From NCBI RefSeq assembly GCF_014205215.1, contig NZ_JACHNC010000001.1:5328501-5392500 (forward strand): a DNA stretch of 64,000 bases. Direction: 5' to 3'. Positions 16,424 through 25,095 of this stretch are shown here, in pieces. This DNA is from Actinoplanes lobatus (GTDB taxonomy: Bacteria; Actinomycetota; Actinomycetes; Mycobacteriales; Micromonosporaceae). Both the position numbers and the translations under genes were made by a program. Under the pieces are notes generated by a model that was not told the origin of the DNA, ran no database searches, and saw only the letters and a program-made list of their open reading frames with translations. How positions within the stretch are numbered: the first letter of the stretch is position 1; every line of letters begins with the position of its first letter.

Positions 16424-18148
16424 ATGGCAGTCACCCCCCGAGGAAACGCGTCCGATGACCTACCCGGGTATCCCGCAGCATCCGTACCTGACCCGGTCGG
16501 ATGCGGGTCTACTGCAACAACCTCAATATCAAGCCGTTCTGCAATCCCGCCAACATTGATCACCTCAACGCCGAGTCCGTCAACGCCGAGTCCGTCAACG
16601 CCGAGTCCGTCAACGTTGACGGACGCAACGTTGATCCAGCCAATCATTGTGGACTCGCCGTCAATCCGTTCAGCATTGAGTGGTACAACGACGAGCGGTC
16701 CAGCATCGAGCGGTGCGACACCGATGAATCCATCATTGAGCGGTACGACGGCGAGGAGTGCAGCGGCGAGTAGCTCGGTGTTGAGCGGTACGACCGCGAG
16801 CAGTTCAGCGCTGAGTGGAGCGATGTCGGGCGGTGCGGCGGTGAATGCTTCGGTGCCGGGCAGTGTGACCGCGAGCAGTTCAGTGCTGAGTGGTGTGTTG
16901 CCGGGCGGTGCGGCGGCGAGTGGTTCGGTGCCGGGCAGTGTGACCGCGAGCAGTTCAGTGCTGAATGGTGCGTTGTCGAGTAGTGCGGCGACGAGTGGTT
17001 CGGTGTTCAGCGGTTCGATGTCGGGCGGTGCGGCGGCGAGCACATTGGTGCTGAAGGGTGTGCCGGCGGACAGGTCCACGTTGAGCGGATCAGCGCCACG
17101 CCGCACGGGGGCGGGTGACTCGGGTGTCTGGTCGCGGGTGCCGAATGGTGGCCGTCCGAGGCGGCCAACGCTCGCCGAGTTGGCTGAGACACAGGTGATG
17201 TCGAGCGAGGCGATCACCGCACGCATCACCGCGAGCCGAATGGGCGGCGAAGGCCCGGCCGGATCCTTCCCGCGAGCAGGCTCCGGGGTCACCGCCACGG
17301 GCCGTGCTCGGCTCGCCGCTCCGGCGCCCGCAGGTCTGTCAGCGGTGCGGGGGCGATCCACCGTGGTGGCATCGCGGCTGCTGAATGCGACCGGCAACCT
17401 CGCGGCCCTCGGATGGGCCGCACGGAAACGACCGGCCCTGAGTGTCACCTTCGCCGCCGCCGGGCTCGGGGCGGTCGTCGCGTCCGTGTTCGGGCTGGCG
17501 CCGGAGCGTGCGGAGTTCCGTCCGCCGCCGGTTTCCGGTCTGCGGGCTCCCACCACCGCGAAGGCCTCCGCCGATGCCGCCCACGCCGGGATCGCCCCCT
17601 ATGCGCCCACCTCGGCCGCGGCCGGCGAGCAAGTCACACCCGGAACCCGGTCGGGCCGGGCCAGGAACGGCCGGTCATCGGCTCGCCCCTCGTCGAGCGG
17701 CAGCATGTCGGCGGACTCCCTGGTGAGTGCCGACCCGGCGACGCCGAAACCACGCGGCGCCAAGGCGCGGGACCACACCGGCCCGGCCGGCTCCGGAACC
17801 CCGGAGACCGCGTCGATCAGGCTGGGCCAGCCAAGCGACGGCGGCACTCTCAGCGCCGGTACGTCGATCACCGGCAGCGCCGACCTTCCCGCCAATCACC
17901 AGATCTGGCTGTTGTGGCGGCAGGGAGCCGGCTCCTACCACGTCGGAGGCGCCTGCCGCGGTGGCCGGACCTTCACCTGCGATCCTCCCGGACTCGAAAG
18001 CGGCGGCGACGACACCTTCCAGCTCACGGTTGTCGTCGTCGATCCGGACACCGGGCGGACACTTCACGCCGGCGAGACCCGCGATGCCCTGCCGAGCCAC
18101 CTCGCCCGTCACGACATCACGATCACGGTCCGCCGCGCCGCGGGGTAG
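16424..18148 (+). CDS. Repeat-rich protein with one membrane helix and a C-terminal beta-type domain
   Basis: About 574 residues if started at ATG 16424 (MAVTPRGNAS), which has AGAAGG about 7 bp upstream. Residues about 55-240 are low-complexity Ser/Gly/Ala/Val/Thr repeats (motifs TASSSVLSG, GGAAASGSVPGS). One hydrophobic helix lies near 340-362 (FAAAGLGAVVASVFGL). A C-terminal domain of about 100 residues (GSADLPANHQIWLLWRQG, GDDTFQLTVVVVDPDTG) looks like an immunoglobulin-type beta sandwich, probably outside the membrane. I do not recognise the family. The low-complexity part is also open in other frames, so the N-terminal half is less certain than the C-terminal half. Confidence 0.6.
   Translation: MAVTPRGNASDDLPGYPAASVPDPVGCGSTATTSISSRSAIPPTLITSTPSPSTPSPSTPSPSTLTDATLIQPIIVDSPSIRSALSGTTTSGPASSGATPMNPSLSGTTARSAAASSSVLSGTTASSSALSGAMSGGAAVNASVPGSVTASSSVLSGVLPGGAAASGSVPGSVTASSSVLNGALSSSAATSGSVFSGSMSGGAAASTLVLKGVPADRSTLSGSAPRRTGAGDSGVWSRVPNGGRPRRPTLAELAETQVMSSEAITARITASRMGGEGPAGSFPRAGSGVTATGRARLAAPAPAGLSAVRGRSTVVASRLLNATGNLAALGWAARKRPALSVTFAAAGLGAVVASVFGLAPERAEFRPPPVSGLRAPTTAKASADAAHAGIAPYAPTSAAAGEQVTPGTRSGRARNGRSSARPSSSGSMSADSLVSADPATPKPRGAKARDHTGPAGSGTPETASIRLGQPSDGGTLSAGTSITGSADLPANHQIWLLWRQGAGSYHVGGACRGGRTFTCDPPGLESGGDDTFQLTVVVVDPDTGRTLHAGETRDALPSHLARHDITITVRRAAG
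16568..16612. repeat. 15-bp direct repeat, about three copies
   Basis: GCCGAGTCCGTCAAC recurs three times in a row from 16568, inside the repeat-rich gene, and is followed by further GTTGA/TCAA motifs to about 16690. It shares the core CGTCAAC with the 18-bp arrays near hemD and in the ABC-2 permease. Confidence 0.7.
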
Positions 18149-18241
18149 CGGTGCCCACTACGACTGGCCAGGCGTCTCACCTGTCACGACATCGATGCTG
18201 GGGTTGTGGCGCCGAGTCCTGGTGTGACCGTCCTACCCGGA

Positions 18242-18279
18242 GGGTGGCGGGCCCGGGCGGCGCCCCCTTGACGCCACCC
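18242..18279. terminator. Weak inverted repeat between convergent genes
   Basis: GGGTGGCG at 18242-18249 pairs with CGCCACCC at 18272-18279 around a GC-rich 22-nt loop. It lies between the end of the repeat-rich protein gene and the convergent alpha/beta hydrolase gene, where a bidirectional terminator is expected. There is no T-run. Confidence 0.35.
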
Positions 18280-18308
18280 GGACCGCGCTCGCCTTCCGGG
18301 GAAGGGCT

Positions 18309-19148
18309 TCAGACGGCCACCTTCGCCAGCATCGGGCGGACCAGGCCGGCGAACTCCTCCGGCCGTTCGATCTGAGGCATGTGGCCGGTTTTCGCGAACA
18401 TGTGCGACTGCGCGTGCGGGAACGCCGTCCGCGCCGCGGCCAGGTGGGTGCTCGGCAGGATCCGGTCGCGGTCGCCCCAGACGATCATCGTGGGCCTGGC
18501 ATTGCCGGCGACGCGGGACAGCAGGTCGGCACGCCAGGCGGCGGCTACACCGCGGAGACCGCCGAGTTCCTTGGCGATCTCCAGGTAGACGGCGGCGAAG
18601 TCCGGCTGCCGGGCGATCCGGATGGCCATCTCGATGCGCTCGGCGGTGACCAGCGTGCGGTCCGCGAAGATCATCCGTTCCATCCGGGGTGCGGTGAGCC
18701 GGTCGATGCGGCGCAGCATCTGCCTGCCCAGCCCGGGTACGGCGAGCATGCGCAGCGCGACGGTCACCTCCTTGCCGAACCCGGCGCTGTTCACCAGGGT
18801 CAGCGTGGACACCCGCTCGGGCGCGCCGGCCAGCATGGTCATCGACACGGCGCCGCCGAGCGAGTTGCCCATCAGGTGCACGGGACGGGTCTCGCCGAGT
18901 TCGTCGAGGGTGGCCCACACGCCGTCGGCGAGCACGCCGAGCGTTGTCGGCAACGGCATTCGTTGCGACAGGCCGAAGCCGGGCATGTCCACACTGATCA
19001 CCCGGTACTCGCCGTCGAGCAGCGGATGCTGCAATGCCCAGTCCTCCAGGCTGCGGCCGATGCCGTGCAGCAGGACAACCGGCGGAGCGGCCGGATCCCC
19101 GCTCTCGTGAAAACGAATCCGGCTTCCGCGTACCTCCAGATATCTCAT
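18309..19148 (-). CDS. Alpha/beta hydrolase
   Basis: A 279-residue alpha/beta-hydrolase: PPVVLLHGIGRSLEDW (oxyanion hole), nucleophile elbow GNSLGG, acid in IVWGDRDRIL, His in KTGHMPQIE. The motif set is that of C-C-bond hydrolases and lipases of the same superfamily. It overlaps the upstream SDR gene by four bases (ATGA) and is last in the minus-strand TetR-DUF4873-BVMO-SDR-hydrolase operon. Its product may cleave the ester or lactone formed by the Baeyer-Villiger enzyme; that role is inferred from context. Confidence 0.9.
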   Translation of the reverse strand: MRYLEVRGSRIRFHESGDPAAPPVVLLHGIGRSLEDWALQHPLLDGEYRVISVDMPGFGLSQRMPLPTTLGVLADGVWATLDELGETRPVHLMGNSLGGAVSMTMLAGAPERVSTLTLVNSAGFGKEVTVALRMLAVPGLGRQMLRRIDRLTAPRMERMIFADRTLVTAERIEMAIRIARQPDFAAVYLEIAKELGGLRGVAAAWRADLLSRVAGNARPTMIVWGDRDRILPSTHLAAARTAFPHAQSHMFAKTGHMPQIERPEEFAGLVRPMLAKVAV

Positions 19149-20023
19149 CGCCGGGCCACCGATCTCGCCGGACGCGCGCCGCGGGACACCGACGCCGTGG
19201 TCAGCGCGCGCACGATCCGTGCGTGACCGACCGGCAGAAGCCGGGCCAGCAGGTCCGGGGCCTTGGCGCTGGAGGCGATCAGCAGCCGGGCCTTCCGCTT
19301 CGCGACGGCCCGCAGGATCTGCTCCGCGGCCTTGTCGGCGGGATAGCTGAGCAGCGCGGCGAAGACTTTGCGGTTGGGTTCGATCTCTTCTTCCGGTACG
19401 TGTGAGCCGACCAGCGCCGATTCCGCGATCCTGGTCCGGATGCCCCCGGGGTGCACCGTCGTGACGCCCACCCCGCTGTCGGCGAGCTCGCCGCGCAGCG
19501 ACTCACTCAGCCCGCGCAGTGCGAACTTGCTGGCGCTGTAGGCGGTCTGCCCCGGCGGCGCGATCAATCCGAACAGACTGGACACGTTGACGAGATGTCC
19601 ACCCGGTGTGGCGGTCAACGCCGGGAGCAATGCGTGGATGAGCAGCATCGGCGCCCGGAAGTTGACGTTCATGACCTTTTCGAACTGCTCGACCGACACC
19701 TGGTCGAAGCGCCCGCCGAGCGCGATCCCGGCATTGTTGACCAGCAGACCGATCGCCGGGTGCCCGGTGAGCACCCGCGCGGCCACCGATTCGACCGCTG
19801 CCCGGTCGGAGAGGTCAGCGACAATCGTTTCCACCTGGAGAGCGGGATGGGCGCTCCGGATCCGCTCGGCCACCGGGTTGAGCCGGTCCTCGTCGACGTC
19901 GATCAGGACCAGGTCACTGCCGCGCAAGGCCAGGCCGTAGGCGAGTTGTTCACCGATGCCGCTGGCCGCGCCGGTGAGCACGGTGGTGCGCCCGGCGAAC
20001 CGGTACTCGGGGAGTCGGGTCAT
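19145..20023 (-). CDS. Short-chain dehydrogenase/reductase
   Basis: 292 residues. TGAASGIGEQLAYGLA binds the dinucleotide, NNAGIALGG and the catalytic YSASKFALRG follow, and a C-terminal extension of about 40 residues carries basic patches. It overlaps both neighbours by four bases (ATGA), so it is co-translated with the monooxygenase and the hydrolase. A plausible job is interconversion of a secondary alcohol and the ketone used by the monooxygenase. Confidence 0.9.
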   Translation of the reverse strand: MTRLPEYRFAGRTTVLTGAASGIGEQLAYGLALRGSDLVLIDVDEDRLNPVAERIRSAHPALQVETIVADLSDRAAVESVAARVLTGHPAIGLLVNNAGIALGGRFDQVSVEQFEKVMNVNFRAPMLLIHALLPALTATPGGHLVNVSSLFGLIAPPGQTAYSASKFALRGLSESLRGELADSGVGVTTVHPGGIRTRIAESALVGSHVPEEEIEPNRKVFAALLSYPADKAAEQILRAVAKRKARLLIASSAKAPDLLARLLPVGHARIVRALTTASVSRGARPARSVARR

Positions 20024-21492
20024 GAGACCACCTCTTCAGGGCGACGGACGGGTGCGGGACGACGGGTGAAGCTCATGTCGCGGGTGACATCGGCACGCGG
20101 GGTGGTGAGGACGTCGCGCAGATAGTTCTGCCGGACCAGCCACGGATCGCGGTTTCCCTGGTGCGGGAACTTGTCGAGGGCGCGCTGCACGTATCCGGAC
20201 GACAGGTCGAGCAGCGGGCGGCCGGTCCCGGACGGGGCGGTCGGGGTGGCGCTCGCGTAGCCGTGCCGTTCCATGTGGTCGAGCAGTTTCAGCAGGTAGC
20301 GGTGGGACAGGTCGGCGCGCAGGGTCCACGACGCGTTGACGTATCCGATGCAGTAGGCGAAGTTCGGCACCCCGCCGAGCATCAGCCCGCGGTAGGCGGC
20401 CGTCCCGCCGACCTCCACCGGGTCACCGTCGACGGACAGCGCGATCCCACCGACCGGCAGCAGGGACAGCCCGGTGGCGGAGACGACGACGTCGGCATCG
20501 ACAACCGTTCCCGACCTGAGGCGGATACCTCCGGGAACGAACGTCTCGATGTGGTCGGTCACCACCGAGGCGCGGCCACTCGTGATCGACTGGTAGAGGT
20601 CGCCGGACGGGATCACGCACAGGCGCTGGTCCCACGGGTCGTAGTGCGGTTTGAAGTGCTCGTCCACGTACCCCGGATTGTGGAGGAAGTGGATGGCGAC
20701 GCTGCGCAACGCGCGTCGCACGAGCTTGGGGCGCCGCCTCGCGAGTTGGTAGAAACCCTGCGTGAGCAGGATGTTCTTGGCGCGTGCCACGCGGTTGGCC
20801 GCCTTCGGCGGCAGCAGGCGACGGGCCAGGTCGGCGATCACGTCACGGTTCGGCAGAGGAGTGACGTACGTGGGGGAGCGCTGCACCATCGTGACGTGCG
20901 CCGCGTCGGCGGCCATGGCCGGAACCAGCGTGACAGCGGTCGCGCCGCTGCCGATGACCGCGACGCGCTTGCCCCGGTAATCGAGATCCGGTGGCCAGAA
21001 CTGCGGGTGCACGAGCCGCCCGGTGTAGTCGCCGAGGCCCGGGAAGTCCGGCTGGTAGCCCTCGTCGTAGCTGTAGTAGCCGGCGCAGCCGTAGATAAAA
21101 CCGCAGGTCAGGACCTCCCCGTCGGCGATGTGCACGGTCCAGCGGGCGTCTGCGGTGGACCAGTCGGCACGCACCACCCGGGCGCCGAAGCGGATGTGCC
21201 GGGTGATGCCGGCCTCGTCGGCGGTGTCCTCGATGTACCTGCGGATCTTGTCGCCGGAGGCGAGTGACTCGGATTCTCGCCACGGGCGGAACGGGTAGCT
21301 GAGCGTGTACATGTCCGAGTCGGAGCGGACGCCCGGGTAGCGGAACAGGTCCCAGGTGCCGCCGATCGCGCCGCGCGCCTCGAGGATGGCGTAAGTGTCG
21401 CGCGGGCGCTGCTTCTGCAGCCGCCAGGCGGCGCCGATCCCGGACAGGCCCGCGCCGACGATCAGGACGTCGAAGTGCTGGTCAGTGGGCAT
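20020..21492 (-). CDS. Flavin-containing monooxygenase, Baeyer-Villiger type
   Basis: 490 residues from ATG 21490-21492, with GGGAGG about 8 bp upstream. The FAD-binding GAGLSGIG lies at about 13-20 and the NADPH-binding GSGATA near 185. Between them YTGRLVHPQFWP fits the Baeyer-Villiger fingerprint FxGxxxHxxxW, with Tyr in place of the first Phe. The family inserts an oxygen next to a ketone to give an ester or lactone. It sits between an SDR and a DUF4873 protein in a five-gene operon. Confidence 0.9.
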   Translation of the reverse strand: MPTDQHFDVLIVGAGLSGIGAAWRLQKQRPRDTYAILEARGAIGGTWDLFRYPGVRSDSDMYTLSYPFRPWRESESLASGDKIRRYIEDTADEAGITRHIRFGARVVRADWSTADARWTVHIADGEVLTCGFIYGCAGYYSYDEGYQPDFPGLGDYTGRLVHPQFWPPDLDYRGKRVAVIGSGATAVTLVPAMAADAAHVTMVQRSPTYVTPLPNRDVIADLARRLLPPKAANRVARAKNILLTQGFYQLARRRPKLVRRALRSVAIHFLHNPGYVDEHFKPHYDPWDQRLCVIPSGDLYQSITSGRASVVTDHIETFVPGGIRLRSGTVVDADVVVSATGLSLLPVGGIALSVDGDPVEVGGTAAYRGLMLGGVPNFAYCIGYVNASWTLRADLSHRYLLKLLDHMERHGYASATPTAPSGTGRPLLDLSSGYVQRALDKFPHQGNRDPWLVRQNYLRDVLTTPRADVTRDMSFTRRPAPVRRPEEVVS

Positions 21493-21805
21493 CTTGAGCC
21501 TCCCTCGGAAGCGGTGTGAACCACGGTGGAGTGCCGGTGCCGGAGATTCGGACGCCACCCCAGGGGTCCGGATCACTCAGCTTCACCGTGGTCTCGGGCG
21601 AGCCGGGAACGACAATCGTCGCCATGCGCAGGCCACCGCTGACCCGCTCGCGCAGCAGATCCGACGGCCCGGTGCGCCCGGCCCAGCGGAACCGGCCCTC
21701 CACCGGCTCGAAGTGGGCCGACATGCGCACCTCGACCGCGACCGTGCCGTGGTCGTCGATGCGTAACGTGGCCGGTCCGCGGTACTCCTCCTCGCCGGTG
21801 CTCAC
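21482..21805 (-). CDS. DUF4873-type protein
   Basis: A 107-residue protein starting at GTG 21803-21805 and overlapping the TetR stop by four bases (GTGA). It reads EYRGPATLRIDDHGTVAVEV, then MSAHFEPVEGRFRWAGR and GVRISGTGTPPWF, as in the DUF4873 domain, which often accompanies or is fused to Baeyer-Villiger monooxygenases. The end overlaps the monooxygenase start by 11 bases. It is predicted to be all-beta; the function is unknown, perhaps substrate or subunit binding for the monooxygenase. Confidence 0.8.
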   Translation of the reverse strand: MSTGEEEYRGPATLRIDDHGTVAVEVRMSAHFEPVEGRFRWAGRTGPSDLLRERVSGGLRMATIVVPGSPETTVKLSDPDPWGGVRISGTGTPPWFTPLPREAQDAH

Positions 21806-22521
21806 TGGTCTCTGGCCCACCCGACGCGAGCGGCGAGTCCGCCGGGGACGTCGGCGGCGCGGCGCATGCCGGCGATGCCTCCCCAGAGGAACGTCGTCAG
21901 GTATTCGCTGAGCGCTTCCCGGCTGATCGGCTGCTGCTGGCGCAGCCACCAGTCGCCGACCGCCTGCACGTAGCCGACCACCCCGTACGCCCAGGGCAGC
22001 GCGGCGCCGGAGTCGAGGCCGCGGGCGCGCAGCCGGTCGCCGAAGATCCGGGCCAGGCCGCTGGCCACGGTGTCCATCACGTCGGCGACCACGTCGCGAT
22101 GCCGGGCGATGTCCGGCTGATGCACGACGAACCGGTACAGGTTGAGATCGGCCTCGATGTGCGCCAGGTAGACGTCGATCGCGGCGCCCACGATCGCCCG
22201 TTCCTCGCGGACCGCCGCGACCGCCGGGACGATCGCCTCCAGGACCATGGCGCCGGCCTGCTGTCCGACGGCCAGCCACAGTTCCGACTTGTCGGCGAAG
22301 TAGCGGTAGAGGACCGGCTTGCTGACGCCGGCGTGGGCGGCGATGGCCTCCATGCCGACGTCGGGGCCGTGCATCCGGATCGCCTCGATGGCGGCGGTGG
22401 TCAGCTCCGCCCGGCGCTGTTCACGATGACCGTCCCAGCGGCCTCGACGGCCGTCGCCTCGATGGGCACCTGATGAGCCGCCGGCCGAGCCGGGATTGAC
22501 TGGCGGAGTGACCGAGTTCAT
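21802..22521 (-). CDS. TetR-family regulator
   Basis: About 239 residues from ATG 22519-22521 (MNSVTPPVNPG). After a Gly/Arg-rich lead of about 35 residues comes the helix-turn-helix: TTAAIEAIRMHGPDVGMEAI, then AHAGVSKPVLYRYFADKSEL. The C-terminal ligand domain is helical. It heads the DUF4873-BVMO-SDR-hydrolase operon and is divergent from the diiron oxygenase gene. A perfect inverted repeat lies 17 bp upstream of its start, so it probably represses both directions. Confidence 0.9.
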   Translation of the reverse strand: MNSVTPPVNPGSAGGSSGAHRGDGRRGRWDGHREQRRAELTTAAIEAIRMHGPDVGMEAIAAHAGVSKPVLYRYFADKSELWLAVGQQAGAMVLEAIVPAVAAVREERAIVGAAIDVYLAHIEADLNLYRFVVHQPDIARHRDVVADVMDTVASGLARIFGDRLRARGLDSGAALPWAYGVVGYVQAVGDWWLRQQQPISREALSEYLTTFLWGGIAGMRRAADVPGGLAARVGWARDQ

Positions 22522-22537
22522 AGTACTAGAAGTAACT

Positions 22538-22552
22538 GTTACCGCCGGTAAC
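22538..22552. promoter_or_regulatory. TetR-type operator GTTACCG-C-CGGTAAC
   Basis: Perfect 7-bp arms around one C lie just upstream of the tetR start in the tetR/diiron-oxygenase intergenic region. The size and position suit a TetR dimer. Confidence 0.6.
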
Positions 22553-22575
22553 GTCAAGTGCGTTGAGGCGATCGT

Positions 22576-22610
22576 ATTGATCAATCCAGTCGACTTGAGT
22601 TGATCAAGTC
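22576..22610. promoter_or_regulatory. Two further inverted repeats upstream of the diiron oxygenase
   Basis: ATTGATCAAT (22576-22585) is a perfect palindrome. GACTTGA-GTTGA-TCAAGTC (22592-22610) has perfect 7-bp arms. Both lie between the TetR operator and the oxygenase ribosome site (GGAGGA near 22634) and differ in sequence from that operator, which suggests a second regulator. Confidence 0.45.
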
Positions 22611-22643
22611 CAATCAAGGCAACGTCAGAGTTCGGAGGACGGC

Positions 22644-23555
22644 ATGACCACAGTGACTCCGCCCGATCGTGACCGCACCGCCACTCGGCTGCTTCGCTCC
22701 TCGGCCGAGCATTCGTACGACCCCGAGGTGGAGATCGACTGGGAGGCGCCGCTCGTCCCCGGCAAGTACTTCGTTCCCCCGCACCGCTCCAGCCTCTACG
22801 GCACCCCGCTGTGGGAGGGCATGACCGAGGACCAGCGCATCGAGCTGACCAGACACGAGGTCGCCAGCATCGCGGGGCTCGGCGTCTGGTTCGAGACGAT
22901 CCTCATGCAGTTGCTCATCCGGGAGTACTTCAAACAGGACCCGACCGCACCCCACGCCCAGTACGCGCTCACCGAGATCGGCGACGAGTGCCGCCACTCG
23001 GTGATGTTCGGCCGCATGATCGCCCGCCTGGGGACCCCGATCTACCAGCCCACCGGCGTCAACCAGTGGCTCGGCAAGTGGATCGCCCACACCGGAGTCG
23101 GCCCCCGCATGTACGCCGCCATCCTCATCGCCGAGGAGATCCTGGACACCCTGCAACGCGAGGCGATGAACGACGAGAACGTGCAGCCGCTGGTCCGGAT
23201 GGTCTCCCGCATCCACGTCGTGGAGGAGGCCCGGCACGTCCGGTACGCCCGCGAGGAACTGGCCCGCCAGATCCGGTCCGCCGGCCGCGGCCGCCTCGCC
23301 TTCGACAAACTGGTCATCGGCCGGGCGGCCTACCTGACCGGGACACGGCTCGTCGACCCGCGCGTCTACCGGGCGGTCGGCCTCGACCCGGAGGAGGGCC
23401 GGCGGGCCGCGCGCGCCAACCCGCACTTCCGCGAGACGATGCGGTGGGCGGGGGAGCGGGTGGTCGCCTTCCTCACCGATCTCGACCTGATCGGCGGTCC
23501 GGGCACGGCGCTCTGGCACGCCTCGGGGCTTCTTCCGCGTACGGTGCGCTCATAG
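22644..23555 (+). CDS. AurF-type diiron oxygenase
   Basis: A 303-residue all-helical protein of the AurF (p-aminobenzoate N-oxygenase) / metal-dependent hydrolase-like family. The iron ligands expected in helices are visible: Glu84 (GVWFETI), EIGDECRH (Glu115, His118), AEEILD (Glu164/165), His191, and VVEEARHVRY (Glu194/195, His198). Members use O2 for N-oxidation or related chemistry. GGAGGA precedes ATG 22644. It is divergent from the tetR operon and probably shares its control and pathway. Confidence 0.88.
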   Translation: MTTVTPPDRDRTATRLLRSSAEHSYDPEVEIDWEAPLVPGKYFVPPHRSSLYGTPLWEGMTEDQRIELTRHEVASIAGLGVWFETILMQLLIREYFKQDPTAPHAQYALTEIGDECRHSVMFGRMIARLGTPIYQPTGVNQWLGKWIAHTGVGPRMYAAILIAEEILDTLQREAMNDENVQPLVRMVSRIHVVEEARHVRYAREELARQIRSAGRGRLAFDKLVIGRAAYLTGTRLVDPRVYRAVGLDPEEGRRAARANPHFRETMRWAGERVVAFLTDLDLIGGPGTALWHASGLLPRTVRS

Positions 23556-23600
23556 ATCCTGTCCGGTGTGACCGGGTGGCCTCCGCCGCCGCCCGAACCT

Positions 23601-23690
23601 CGTCTCGCGCCCGCGTGATCGACCGGGGCATGCACAAGCGTCTCGCGCCCGCGTGATCTACCGGGGCACGCACAAGCGTCTCGCGCCCGG
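23601..23690. repeat. 38-bp direct repeat, about 2.4 copies
   Basis: Units starting CGTCTCGCGCCCGCGTGATC occur at 23601 and 23639, with a truncated third copy at 23677. They lie shortly after the diiron oxygenase stop and before the dehydrogenase gene. Confidence 0.85.
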
Positions 23691-23762
23691 GATCCGCCGG
23701 GCAGGAACAAGATCGATCCTCTGGATCCTCTTTGGAGCGTCGGGAGGTCCTACTGTGAGGGC

Positions 23763-24767
23763 ATGCGTGTCGCCGTGTTCAGCGCCAAGCCCTACGACCG
23801 ACGATTCCTGACCGAGGCCGACCAGGGGGCCGGCCACGAGCTGGTCTTCCTGGAGCCCCGGCTGTCACCGGACACGGCATCCCTCGCCGGCGGGTGCGAC
23901 GCGGTGTGCGCGTTCGTCAACGACGACCTGAGCGCGCCGGTGCTGGAGCGGCTCGCCGCGATCGGGGTCCGGCTGGTCGCGCTGCGCTCGGCCGGTTACA
24001 ACCACGTCGACCTGACCGCGGCCCGCAAGCTGGGCCTCGCGGTCACCCGGGTGCCGGGCTATTCGCCGTACGCGGTGGCCGAACACTGCGCCGGCCTGGT
24101 GCTCGCCCTCAACCGCCGGATCCACCGCGCCTACAACCGGGTACGCGAGCACAACTTCGCACTCAACGGCCTGCTCGGCTTCGACCTGCACGGCCGTACC
24201 GTCGGGGTGATCGGCACCGGGAAGATCGGCGTCCGCTTCATCCGGATCATGGCCGGGTTCGGGTGCCGGGTGCTGGCCTACGACCCGTACCCGGGCGACG
24301 AGGCGGTCGCGGCCGGCGCCCGGTACGTGCCGCTCGAGACGCTGCTCGGCGAGTCGGACATCGTCACGCTGCACTGTCCGCTCACGCCCGGCACCTACCA
24401 CCTGATCGACGAGCGGCGGATCGCGCAGATGCGCGACGGCGTCATGCTGATCAACACGAGCCGGGGCGCGCTGATCGACACGGCGGCCGTGCTGCGGGCG
24501 CTGAAGACGGGCCGCATCGGACATCTCGGCCTCGACGTCTACGAGGAGGAGGCGGACCTCTTCTTCGAGGACCTCTCCGACGAGATGCCCGGCGACGACG
24601 TGTTCAGCCGCCTGGTCACCTTCCCGAACGTGCTCATCACCGGTCACCAGGCGTTCTTCACCGAGGACGCGCTGCGCAACATTGCGGCCAGCACGGTGGC
24701 GAGCCTGACCGCGTACGCCCGGGACGGCTCCACCGCCGCCATCGCACCCGACGCGCTGGTGTGCTGA
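23763..24767 (+). CDS. D-2-hydroxyacid dehydrogenase (D-lactate dehydrogenase type)
   Basis: A 334-residue NAD-dependent D-2-hydroxyacid dehydrogenase. Residues 1-100 form the catalytic lobe ([13 protein letters not shown]). The Rossmann motif is [13 protein letters not shown]. The active-site Arg lies in [10 protein letters not shown], the Glu in [16 protein letters not shown], and the His in [13 protein letters not shown]. These features fit fermentative D-lactate dehydrogenases (pyruvate to D-lactate). Its last 16 codons and stop are repeated downstream as a tandem array. Confidence 0.9.
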   Translation: MRVAVFSAKPYDRRFLTEADQGAGHELVFLEPRLSPDTASLAGGCDAVCAFVNDDLSAPVLERLAAIGVRLVALRSAGYNHVDLTAARKLGLAVTRVPGYSPYAVAEHCAGLVLALNRRIHRAYNRVREHNFALNGLLGFDLHGRTVGVIGTGKIGVRFIRIMAGFGCRVLAYDPYPGDEAVAAGARYVPLETLLGESDIVTLHCPLTPGTYHLIDERRIAQMRDGVMLINTSRGALIDTAAVLRALKTGRIGHLGLDVYEEEADLFFEDLSDEMPGDDVFSRLVTFPNVLITGHQAFFTEDALRNIAASTVASLTAYARDGSTAAIAPDALVC

Positions 24768-24995
24768 CCTTTCCGCACGCGTACGCCCGGGGCGGCTCCA
24801 CCGCCGCCATCGCACCCGACGCGCTGGTGTGCTGACCTTTCCGCACGCGTACGCCCGGGGCGGCTCATCGCCGCCACCGCCCGCGGCGCGCTGGTGTGCT
24901 GACGTTTCCGCACGCGTACGCCCGCGGCGCGCTGGTCTGCTGATGTTTCCGCACGCGTACGCCCGCGGCGCGCTGGTCTGCTGATGTTTCCGGCG
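24711..24995. repeat. Tandem array derived from the 3' end of the dehydrogenase gene
   Basis: Units beginning GCGTACGCCC start at 24711 (inside the gene), 24779, 24847, 24914 and 24955. The first two periods are 68 bp and near identical, including the codons for [13 protein letters not shown], the stop, and TTTCCGCAC. The third unit is 67 bp and decayed. The later ones are 41-bp deletion derivatives. The array is therefore a serial duplication of the gene's own terminal codons. Confidence 0.92.
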
Positions 24996-25095
24996 CAAGC
25001 GGGCCGGAGGCCCCGCCGGAAGGGGACCTCCGCCTTCCTCGGCGGCCCTAGTTGATCAATACCGTTGCTGGTGGAGATCGGGGGAGGTGGGTTCC

